Part shown: in pieces, positions 1-4,430 of the stretch
Layout: each line of letters begins with the position of its first letter
How positions within the stretch are numbered: position 1 is the stretch's first letter
Translations under genes and position numbers: made by a program
From: Pseudomonas sp. PGPPP3
GTDB lineage: Bacteria; Pseudomonadota; Gammaproteobacteria; Pseudomonadales; Pseudomonadaceae
Direction: 5' to 3'
Assembly: GCA_002256055.1 (NCBI GenBank)
Contig: NKIE01000220.1
Span: 1-5,022, forward strand
Length of the DNA stretch: 5,022 nt
The notes under the pieces: model-generated
Told to the model about the DNA's origin: nothing
The model's input: the letters and a program-made list of their open reading frames with translations, nothing else
Database searches by the model: none

Positions 1-357
1 GTTGAGGTCCATGGAAAAGGCCGTGACCACTTCCGCTTTGGTACCGAAACCGATGGTGGCGCCGAGTGGTTGGCCGGCCAGCATGTGCGCGCCGTCCAGC
101 TCGCCCATGATTACGCGGTCCAACAGCACCTTCCAGTTGGCTTGGGCTTCAAGGGTGACGTACAGGCCTTCGTCTTCGAAGAAGCCTTTTTCGTAGGCAA
201 TGGCCAGCGGGGCCATGTCGGTAAGTTTGATAAAGCCGAGTTTGAGTTCGACTTTTTCCGGGTCGGCGGCATGGGCGATCTGCAGGCTCAGGGGCGAGAG
301 CACCAGCAGGCTGGCGACCAGGGCTTTCTTCAGCAGGTTACGGCGGTTATTGAGCAT
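1..357 (-). CDS. nrtA: Nitrate ABC transporter substrate-binding protein, N-terminal part (runs off left edge)
   Basis: Reading leftward from the ATG at 355-357, the frame stays open for 119 codons to base 1, so only the N-terminus is present. Residues 1-30 look like an export signal: twin arginines R5-R6 followed by NLLKK, a hydrophobic core ([15 protein letters not shown]) and an AHA|A cleavage site near residue 30. The twin-arginine context suggests Tat export. Residues 37-119 contain [23 protein letters not shown] and a [19 protein letters not shown] region typical of the NrtA/CmpA family of periplasmic nitrate (or bicarbonate) binding proteins. The downstream cytoplasmic NasS in this window is clearly related. 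GAGG at 366-369 lies 8 nt before the start. The gene follows a sigma54 promoter and a NasT-type leader, which supports nitrate over bicarbonate or sulfonate as substrate. The permease and ATPase genes would lie beyond the window. Confidence 0.85.
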   Translation of the reverse strand, partial: MLNNRRNLLKKALVASLLVLSPLSLQIAHAADPEKVELKLGFIKLTDMAPLAIAYEKGFFEDEGLYVTLEAQANWKVLLDRVIMGELDGAHMLAGQPLGATIGFGTKAEVVTAFSMDLN

Positions 358-365
358 GGCGAATA

Positions 366-369
366 CCTC
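366..369 (-). promoter_or_regulatory. nrtA ribosome-binding site
   Basis: GAGG on the minus strand, 8 nt from the nrtA ATG, fixes the start at 357. It lies 13 nt beyond the end of the leader terminator's U-tract (383), so it is exposed only on read-through transcripts. Confidence 0.7.
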
Positions 370-382
370 GGGGTCAGAAACG

Positions 383-440
383 AAAAAAGACATCGCGGAC
401 AATCAAACCCTTGGAAGGGCTGAGAGCCTTTGACGTCTTT
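383..440 (-). terminator. Leader attenuator terminator upstream of nrtA
   Basis: The 5' arm AAAGACGTC (440-432) can pair with GATGTCTTT (394-386) over 9 bp with one G-U pair, and a run of six T (388-383) follows. The intervening bases can fold further, for example CCCT-TCCA-AGGG at 419-408. The 5' arm contains the loop and 3' strand of the second ANTAR hairpin (443-432), so the two structures exclude each other. In the NasT antitermination scheme this is the switch that stops transcription before nrtA unless NasT holds the upstream hairpins. Three of the six U residues may be used in the stem, so terminator strength is uncertain. Confidence 0.65.
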
Positions 441-480
441 GTCTGTTCGTCTCGATCACCGCCGTTGGCGATCCTAAGAC
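432..480 (-). ncRNA. ANTAR (NasT) target leader RNA of nrtA: tandem hexaloop hairpins
   Basis: Hairpin P1 (473-454) is GATCGCC / GGTGATC closing the six-base loop AACGGC. A lower stem GTCT(T)/(G)AGAC (480-476 with 453-449) extends it past a two-base bulge. After a 10-nt linker, P2 (443-432) is GAC / GTC closing the six-base loop AAAGAC. Both loops have A at position 1 and G at position 4, the signature of RNAs bound by ANTAR-domain antiterminators. P1 begins about 13 nt after the predicted sigma54 start. P2 has only 3 bp, but the same weak P2 recurs in the nasS leader. The cognate protein NasT is encoded in this window. Binding is inferred from family knowledge. Confidence 0.75.
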
Positions 481-496
481 GTGGTATGAGAGCTAA

Positions 497-512
497 AGCA
501 ATCACCTTGCCA
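497..512 (-). promoter_or_regulatory. Sigma54 (RpoN) promoter of nrtA operon
   Basis: The minus strand reads TGGCA-AGGTGA-TTGCT, matching the -24/-12 consensus TGGCAC-N5-TTGCW at all core bases except the sixth (A for C), with the required GG-to-GC spacing. The predicted start is near base 486, giving a leader of about 130 nt to the nrtA ATG. A sigma54 promoter fits nitrogen control by NtrC. The nasS gene has an equivalent promoter. Confidence 0.8.
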
Positions 513-516
513 ACTC

Positions 517-547
517 CTGTTTTAAATATTTTCTCTATTTAAAACAG
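517..547. repeat. Perfect 12-bp AT-rich inverted repeat next to the -24 box
   Basis: CTGTTTTAAATA and its exact reverse complement TATTTAAAACAG flank a 7-bp spacer (GAGAAAA on the minus strand). The right arm ends 4 bp before the -24 element of the nrtA promoter. The position and perfect symmetry suggest a protein-binding operator or a bendable segment between enhancer and promoter. Its GC-poor stem and lack of a U-tract make a terminator unlikely. I do not recognise the cognate protein. Confidence 0.7.
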
Positions 548-611
548 ATAGATAGGATTGTTATTCAAGTGTGTTGGGCAAGTGTGAGGGGGCGCGCAAG
601 GGCGCGTGGAT

Positions 612-658
612 GGTATGTGCTGGTGCGTGTGCCTGGCACCAGCGCCATACCTTGGTGC
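612..658. repeat. GC-rich inverted repeat with NtrC-like half-sites (possible upstream activator region)
   Basis: On the minus strand GGTATG-GC-GCTGGTGC (651-636) and GCACCAGC-A-CATACC (626-612) form a 14-bp inverted repeat around the 9-nt loop 635-627. Within and beside it are half-sites GCACCA (658-653), TGGTGC (641-636) and GCACCA (626-621), plus TGGCGC (647-642). They resemble NtrC half-sites and lie roughly 110-145 bp upstream of the -24 box, the usual enhancer range. The spacing does not match the canonical GCAC-N7-GTGC arrangement (GCACCA to TGGCGC gives N9), so NtrC binding is only a suggestion. The element could instead act as a hairpin at the 3' end of the alaC transcript. Confidence 0.5.
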
Positions 659-700
659 GCGCAGGGCACCTGTTTGGCTGTTCTGCGCTGAAGGGGGGAG

Positions 701-1942
701 TCAGTCCTGAGCCGAGTTGGTTTTGCGGGCGGGAGTGGCCGGCATCAAGCCGTCGGCGCGGAACATGGCCTTGATACCGCGCACGGCCTGGCGGATACGG
801 TCCTGATTTTCAATCAGGGCGAAGCGCACGTGATCGTCGCCGTAATCGCCAAAACCGATGCCAGGGGAGACGCAGACTTTGGCCTCGGCCAGCAGCTTCT
901 TGGCGAACTCCAGGGAGCCGAGATGGGCGTACGGCTCGGGGATTTTGGCCCAGATGTACATCGCCGCCTTGGGATTTTCGACCATCCAGCCGGCGTCATG
1001 TAGGCCGCGGACGATGGTGTCGCGCCGTTGTTTGTACTGCTCGGCGATGTCATGCACACATTGCTGGTCGCCTTCCAGCGCGGCAATGGCGGCCACTTGC
1101 AGCGGGGTGAAGGTGCCGTAGTCGTGGTAGCTCTTGATGCGTGCCAGGGCGTTGACCAACTCCTTATTGCCAACCATAAAGCCGATGCGCCAGCCGGCCA
1201 TGTTGTAGCTCTTGGACAGGGTGAAAAACTCCACCGCGATATCTTTGGCGCCGGGCACTTGCATGATCGACGGTGCCTTCCAGCCATCGAAGACGATGTC
1301 GGCATAGGCCAGGTCGTGCACCACCAGAATGTCGTACTGCTTGGCCAGGGCCACCACACGCTCGAAGAATTCCAACTCCACGCACTGGGCGGTGGGGTTG
1401 GATGGGAAGCCGAGAATCATCATCTTCGGCTTGGGGATGCTTTCGCGGATGGCCTTTTCCAGCTCGACGAAAAAGTCCACGCCGGGAATCAGCGGTACCG
1501 AGCGCACCTGGGCGCCGGCAATCACTGCGCCGTAGATGTGGATCGGATAGCTGGGGTTGGGCACCAGCACCGTGTCGCCGTGGTCCAGGGTGGCCAGCAT
1601 CAAGTGCGCCAGGCCTTCCTTGGAGCCGATGGTGACAATGGCTTCGCTGTCCGGGTCGATATCGACGGCGTAGCGGTCTTTGTACCAGTGCGAGATGGCG
1701 CGGCGCAGGCGCGGGATGCCGCGCGAGGTGGAGTAGCCGTGGGTGTCATCGCGCTGGGCGACCTGTACCAGCTTCTCGACGATATGCGCCGGCGTGGCAC
1801 CGTCTGGGTTGCCCATGCTGAAGTCGATAATGTCTTCACCACGGCGGCGCGCCGCCATTTTCAGCTCGGCGGTGATGTTGAAAACGTAGGGGGGGAGACG
1901 ATCAATGCGCGCAAAGCGGCGCGGCGAACGGTGTTCGGCCAT
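701..1942 (-). CDS. alaC: Alanine transaminase AlaC (class I/II PLP-dependent aminotransferase)
   Basis: The 413-residue protein matches the AlaC/YfdZ family, whose E. coli member is about 412 residues. It transfers an amino group between glutamate and pyruvate to make alanine and 2-oxoglutarate, in the cytoplasm. Fold-type I landmarks are present: SMGNPDG at 42-48, Y70 followed by STSRG, GSKEG at 106-110, SNPT with N182, D210 and Y213 for cofactor contact, the Schiff-base lysine K244 in [12 protein letters not shown] with R252, and the carboxylate-binding arginine R373 in HVRFAL. No key residue is missing. The ATG at 1942 has GAGG 5 nt upstream. It is preceded by its own candidate promoter and a terminator after nasT, so it is probably not cotranscribed with nasST by design. 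Its position between nasT and nrtA ties it loosely to nitrogen metabolism; whether it responds to nitrate is unknown. Confidence 0.93.
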   Translation of the reverse strand: MAEHRSPRRFARIDRLPPYVFNITAELKMAARRRGEDIIDFSMGNPDGATPAHIVEKLVQVAQRDDTHGYSTSRGIPRLRRAISHWYKDRYAVDIDPDSEAIVTIGSKEGLAHLMLATLDHGDTVLVPNPSYPIHIYGAVIAGAQVRSVPLIPGVDFFVELEKAIRESIPKPKMMILGFPSNPTAQCVELEFFERVVALAKQYDILVVHDLAYADIVFDGWKAPSIMQVPGAKDIAVEFFTLSKSYNMAGWRIGFMVGNKELVNALARIKSYHDYGTFTPLQVAAIAALEGDQQCVHDIAEQYKQRRDTIVRGLHDAGWMVENPKAAMYIWAKIPEPYAHLGSLEFAKKLLAEAKVCVSPGIGFGDYGDDHVRFALIENQDRIRQAVRGIKAMFRADGLMPATPARKTNSAQD

Positions 1943-1980
1943 GTAAACCTCGATAACGTAAGCGCCCGGAACCGTCCGAG

Positions 1981-2008
1981 CGACGTTGGCCAGTGCGCTG
2001 GCCAGTCG
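1981..2008. repeat. Hairpin-forming inverted repeat upstream of alaC
   Basis: On the plus strand CGAC-gt-TGGCCAG (1981-1993) can pair with CTGGCCA-GTCG (1998-2008), giving 11 bp with a two-base bulge and loop TGCG. It lies between the candidate alaC promoter and the alaC start, so it would be at or just after the transcript start. It might be an operator or a 5' UTR hairpin. No partner is identifiable. Confidence 0.5.
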
Positions 2009-2010
2009 AG

Positions 2011-2036
2011 GAAAATACGCCTCTCAGCGTGAGGCG
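2011..2036 (-). terminator. Possible intrinsic terminator of nasST
   Basis: On the minus strand CGCCTC (2036-2031) pairs with GAGGCG (2023-2018) around a 7-nt loop, followed by TATTTTC (2017-2011). The hairpin starts 14 bp after the nasT stop codon. The U-tract is short and interrupted, so efficiency may be moderate. The same bases overlap a candidate alaC promoter. Confidence 0.5.
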
Positions 2037-2040
2037 GCAA
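2012..2040 (-). promoter_or_regulatory. Candidate sigma70 promoter of alaC
   Basis: TTGCCG (2040-2035) and TATTTT (2017-2012) are separated by exactly 17 bp. Each hexamer matches its consensus at four of six positions. The start would fall near 2004, about 60 nt before the alaC ATG. The spacer and -10 are the same bases as the putative nasT terminator, so either call, or both, may be right. Confidence 0.4.
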
Positions 2041-2050
2041 GCCTGTTGGC

Positions 2051-2647
2051 TCAGCTGCCGAGCAGATCGCTCATGGCGATGATCTGTTCGGCGACCTGGA
2101 TCAGCTTCTGCTGGCGGCTCATGGCCTGGCGGCGCATAAGGGTGTAGGCCTCTTCTTCGTTGCAGTTTTTCATCTTCATCAACATGCCCTTGGCCAGCTC
2201 CACGCGCTTGCGCTCGGCCATCTGCTGGTCACGGGCATGCAACTGGGCGCGCAGGGCCTGGTCACTCTCGAAGCGCACCATGGCGACATCGAGGATGGGT
2301 TTGAGCCGCTGCGCCTGGATTCCCTCGACAATGTAGGCGCTGACCCCCGACTGAATGGCCTGACGCATTACGTCGGGGTTTTGCTCGTCAGTGAACATGA
2401 CGATCGGCCGTGGCTGGTCGCGGGTGACCAGGCAGACCTGCTCCATCACGTCGCGGCCGGGGGAGTCGCTGTCGATCAGGATTACATCCGGGCGCACGGC
2501 TTCCACGCGGGCCGGCAGGTCGATGATCAGGCCAGACTCGTCGATGACGTCGAAGCCGGCTTCAATCAGTGCGGCGCGCAACCGGCCAACCTTCTTCGGG
2601 GTGTCATTGATCAGGAGGATTCGTAACATCTTGGCGGTGATATCCAT
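2051..2647 (-). CDS. nasT: NasT, ANTAR-domain transcription antiterminator for nitrate assimilation
   Basis: This cytoplasmic regulator pairs with NasS. In the known system nitrate releases NasT from NasS, and NasT binds tandem hexaloop hairpins in leader RNA to prevent termination. Residues 8-125 form a receiver-like domain (LRILLINDTPKK; candidate acceptor D59 in VILIDSDSPGRD; T86 in VMFTDE). The usual beta-5 lysine is absent (SAYIVEG), so phosphorylation control is doubtful. Residues 126-150 look like a helical linker. Residues 145-195 form the ANTAR domain (ELAKGMLMKM, EEEAYTLMRRQAM). The stated start gives 198 residues, preceded by AAGAGA 8 nt upstream. An internal ATG at 2629 (giving MLRILLIND, 192 residues) resembles the start I remember for homologues and is the alternative. 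The gene begins 12 nt after the nasS stop, so the two form an operon. Confidence 0.93.
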   Translation of the reverse strand: MDITAKMLRILLINDTPKKVGRLRAALIEAGFDVIDESGLIIDLPARVEAVRPDVILIDSDSPGRDVMEQVCLVTRDQPRPIVMFTDEQNPDVMRQAIQSGVSAYIVEGIQAQRLKPILDVAMVRFESDQALRAQLHARDQQMAERKRVELAKGMLMKMKNCNEEEAYTLMRRQAMSRQQKLIQVAEQIIAMSDLLGS

Positions 2648-2659
2648 TACGTGCGTCTC

Positions 2660-3883
2660 TTAGGCGGAGACCGAGGCTTGAGTGCTGTCGCTCAAAGCGT
2701 GCAAGGCAAAGCTGCGGGCGTAGCCGGCGGGATCGTTGCCGTCCCAGACTTTGCCGTCTATCAGGGTGGAGCTGCGCATGGCCGATGTTGGTAGGGCGAT
2801 GCCCAGATGGCTGGCAGCTTCACGGTAAAGGTTGAGTTGCTGGACCTGGCCGGCAATGGCCTGATAGTCCGGGTCGTTGCGCAGCAGGCCCCAGCGGCGG
2901 AACTGGCTCATAAACCACAGCCCGTCGGACAGGTAGGGCATGTTCACCTCGCCATTGGCAAAGAAACGCAGTGGGTGCTGATCCTGCCAGGCGTAGCCCA
3001 TGCCATCCTCATACTGGCCAAGAAAGCGCGACTGGATGGCGTTCAGCGGCGTATCCAGATACTCGCTGCCGCTAAGGAGTTGGGCGGTGCTGCGTTTGTT
3101 CTCTTCGCTGGCATCGATAAAGCGGCTGGCTTCCAGCACCGCCATCACCAGGGCGCGCGCGGTATTGGGGTATTCCTCGACAAAGGCGCGGGTGCAGCCC
3201 AGGACTTTCTCCGGGTGATCGGGCCAGATCGCCTGACTGGTGGTCAGGGTAAAGCCCATCTGTTCATCAATGGCGTGGGCGCCCCAGGGCTCGCCGGCGC
3301 AGAAGCCGTCGATGCGTCCGGCCTTGAGGTGAGCGACCATCTGCGATGGCGGCACGACCACACTGTGGACGTCTTCCAGTGGGTGGATGCCCTGGCTGGC
3401 CAGCCAGTAATTGAGCCACATGGCATGAGTGCCGGTGGGGAAGGTCTGGGCGAAGGTCAGTTTTGCACTGCTTTGGCGCACGTGTTCGCGCAATGCTTCA
3501 GCGCTGGTCACGCCAGCAGTCTGCAGTGGGCGTGAGAGGTTGATACTTTGGCCGTTCTGGGACAGGCCCATGAGCACGGCCATGTCCACGGGCGGGGTGC
3601 CGCCGATGCCCAGGTGTACGGCATACAGCAGGCCATACAGGCCTTGAGCCGCATCCAGTTCGCCGCTTAGCAGTTTGTCCCGCAGGGTGGCCCATGACGC
3701 CTGGCGCTGCAGGTTCAGCGTCAGGCCGTAAGGCTGGGCAAAGCCCTGGGTGGCCGCCACGATCAGCGAGGCCGAGTCGGTCAGAGCCATAAAGCCGAGG
3801 TTGATGGCGCTTTTTTCCGGGGCGTCGGAACCCGCCACCCAGGCGAGCGGATCAAGATGATTTTGCGGGTGAGAGTCGGTCAT
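2660..3883 (-). CDS. nasS: NasS, cytoplasmic nitrate/nitrite sensor that inhibits NasT
   Basis: The 407-residue protein belongs to the NrtA-like periplasmic-binding-protein family but has no signal peptide, as expected for NasS, which senses nitrate in the cytoplasm and sequesters NasT when nitrate is absent. The N-terminal lobe has LGFMALTDSASLIVAATQGF (29-48) and QASWATLRDKLLSGELDAAQ (61-80), closely paralleling NrtA in this same window. The ligand-site motif DGFCAGEPWGAHAID lies at 192-206. The start at 3883 is chosen because an upstream in-frame ATG at 3934 would lie inside the leader terminator hairpin, while 3883 has GGA about 8 nt upstream and gives the typical MTDS-like start. nasT follows after 12 nt. 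Transcription appears to come from the sigma54 promoter at 4007-4022 through an ANTAR-type leader, implying autoregulation by NasT. Confidence 0.92.
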   Translation of the reverse strand: MTDSHPQNHLDPLAWVAGSDAPEKSAINLGFMALTDSASLIVAATQGFAQPYGLTLNLQRQASWATLRDKLLSGELDAAQGLYGLLYAVHLGIGGTPPVDMAVLMGLSQNGQSINLSRPLQTAGVTSAEALREHVRQSSAKLTFAQTFPTGTHAMWLNYWLASQGIHPLEDVHSVVVPPSQMVAHLKAGRIDGFCAGEPWGAHAIDEQMGFTLTTSQAIWPDHPEKVLGCTRAFVEEYPNTARALVMAVLEASRFIDASEENKRSTAQLLSGSEYLDTPLNAIQSRFLGQYEDGMGYAWQDQHPLRFFANGEVNMPYLSDGLWFMSQFRRWGLLRNDPDYQAIAGQVQQLNLYREAASHLGIALPTSAMRSSTLIDGKVWDGNDPAGYARSFALHALSDSTQASVSA

Positions 3884-3903
3884 TGTTTTTTCCGTCCAAG
3901 CAC

Positions 3904-3947
3904 AAAAAATCACTGTCCGGCCGTGCTTGTGCACTGCCAGAGAGCGA
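3904..3947 (-). terminator. Leader attenuator terminator upstream of nasS
   Basis: A nearly continuous hairpin: TCGCT (3947-3943) with AGTGA (3914-3910), a C/C mismatch, TCTGGC (3941-3936) with GCCGGA (3921-3916), an A/G mismatch, then GTGC (3934-3931) with GCAC (3926-3923) around loop ACAA. Two pairs are G-U. Six T follow immediately (3909-3904). This is a convincing intrinsic terminator located only 20 bp before the nasS start, so it acts on nasS's own leader. Its first two bases (T3947, C3946) are also the last two of the second ANTAR hairpin, giving the overlap expected for antitermination. Confidence 0.8.
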
Positions 3948-3984
3948 CGCCGTTGTCTGATTTATGCCTGCCGCCGTTGGCAGG
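3946..3984 (-). ncRNA. ANTAR (NasT) target leader RNA of nasST: tandem hexaloop hairpins
   Basis: P1 (3984-3967) is CCTGCC / GGCAGG, six perfect base pairs, closing hexaloop AACGGC. After a 9-nt linker, P2 (3957-3946) is GAC / GTC closing a second AACGGC hexaloop. Both loops have A1 and G4. P1 begins about 12 nt after the predicted sigma54 start. The arrangement, loop sequence, linker length and weak three-base-pair P2 match the nrtA leader at 432-480, although the stems differ in sequence. It lies directly before an intrinsic terminator, so NasT is predicted to control read-through into its own operon. Confidence 0.8.
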
Positions 3985-4006
3985 TCGTTAGCTGTAAATA
4001 ACCCTA

Positions 4007-4022
4007 AGCAAGCGATATGCCA
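4007..4022 (-). promoter_or_regulatory. Sigma54 (RpoN) promoter of nasS-nasT
   Basis: The minus strand reads TGGCA-TATCGC-TTGCT with correct -24/-12 spacing. The predicted start is near 3996, about 113 nt before the nasS ATG. No canonical GCAC-N7-GTGC NtrC site was found in the roughly 200 bp upstream, which is occupied by the lipoprotein gene and its terminator. Confidence 0.75.
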
Positions 4023-4043
4023 GAGAGGCGTTGTGCGGCGGAT

Positions 4044-4068
4044 AAACAAAACCCCGCACACGGCGGGG
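4044..4068 (-). terminator. Intrinsic terminator of the lipoprotein gene
   Basis: CCCCGC (4068-4063) and GCGGGG (4057-4052) pair around a 5-nt loop and are followed by TTTTGTTT. It lies 22 bp after the lipoprotein stop codon and insulates the nasS sigma54 promoter from upstream transcription. The stem sequence is the same as that of the acnB terminator. Confidence 0.85.
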
Positions 4069-4090
4069 TCTGTTCACTTTCAAGCGACTA

Positions 4091-4300
4091 TCAGCGCTCG
4101 AGGATTTGCTTAACCGACGATTTTTGGATCTGTTGATCGCGGCCTTCGCTGTCTTCGAAGCGGTACATGTCGGTGTCGGTGTCGAGCTTTGGCTTGCCGT
4201 CGGTGCTAATCAGCTGGCCGTCGGTGGTGGCGATAATGTATTCGCTGGAGCAGCCGGTCAGGCTCAGCACACAGCAGGCGGCAAGAATCAGTTGCTTCAT
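4091..4300 (-). CDS. YgdI/YgdR family (DUF903) small lipoprotein
   Basis: A 69-residue protein with a lipoprotein signal peptide: MKQLILAACCVLSLTGC, lipobox LTGC with lipidated Cys17, then Ser at +2, which favours outer-membrane sorting. The mature part (20-69, YIIATTDGQLISTDGKPKLD, then YRFEDSEGRDQQIQKSSVKQILER) matches the short SH3-like YgdI/YgdR fold, whose cellular role is not defined. The start at 4300 is preferred over an in-frame ATG at 4321 because AGAGGGA lies 6 nt upstream and the signal peptide begins properly there. It has terminators on both sides and is probably monocistronic. I saw no convincing promoter match upstream. Confidence 0.88.
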   Translation of the reverse strand: MKQLILAACCVLSLTGCSSEYIIATTDGQLISTDGKPKLDTDTDMYRFEDSEGRDQQIQKSSVKQILER

Positions 4301-4383
4301 GGTGTTCCCTCTAATGATCACAATGTTTCTTCAATAGCTGAAGTTACGCTAACCATTTGACTGCGATTTGCCTAGTGCCCAGG

Positions 4384-4414
4384 CAATAAAAACCCCGCAC
4401 TAGGCGGGGCTTTT
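4384..4414. terminator. Intrinsic terminator downstream of acnB, possibly bidirectional
   Basis: CCCCGC and GCGGGG (4393-4398 and 4404-4409) pair around a 5-nt loop. On the minus strand TTTTTATTG follows; on the plus strand TTTT follows, so it could stop transcription from both sides. It ends acnB transcription 17 bp after the stop codon. Confidence 0.88.
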
Positions 4415-4430
4415 ATTGACGCTGTGCTCG

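Larger units (their letters stand above)
358..700 (-). other. alaC-nrtA intergenic regulatory region
   Basis: This 343-bp stretch lies between the alaC stop and the nrtA start and holds no credible gene. Reading in the direction of transcription it contains a GC-rich inverted repeat with NtrC-like half-sites (612-658), an AT-rich perfect inverted repeat (517-547), a sigma54-type promoter (497-512), an ANTAR-type two-hairpin leader (432-480), a terminator-like hairpin with a U-tract (383-440) and the nrtA ribosome-binding site (366-369). No clear intrinsic terminator with a U-tract is seen directly after alaC. I see nothing specific in 659-700 or 548-611 beyond short GC-rich repeats such as GGCGCG. 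Confidence 0.8.

Noticed and set aside
401..413. IHF-type match AATCAA-N4-TTG on the plus strand
   Set aside because: It lies downstream of the predicted transcription start inside the leader hairpins, not between enhancer and promoter, so it is probably chance.
642..658. Canonical NtrC site GCACCA-N5-TGGCGC
   Set aside because: The accepted dyad has seven bases between GCAC and GTGC; here there are nine, with one mismatch. Kept only as NtrC-like half-sites.
571..774. 67-codon open frame on the plus strand across the intergenic region and alaC 3' end
   Set aside because: No homology I recognise; it overlaps the regulatory repeats and the real alaC C-terminus.
1028..2032. 334-codon open frame on the plus strand
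   Set aside because: It lies antisense to alaC, whose protein has all family motifs. The predicted protein has biased composition (many H, V, G, A) typical of a GC-rich shadow frame and no recognisable domain.
2807..3535. 242-codon open frame on the plus strand
   Set aside because: Antisense shadow of nasS with no recognisable domain or convincing start context.
3884..3934. N-terminal extension of NasS by 17 residues from the ATG at 3934
   Set aside because: This start would lie inside the leader terminator hairpin. The start at 3883 has better context and typical family length.
4301..4321. Seven-residue extension of the lipoprotein (MIIRGNT)
   Set aside because: A good ribosome-binding site (AGAGGGA) sits just before the ATG at 4300, and the signal peptide begins naturally there.
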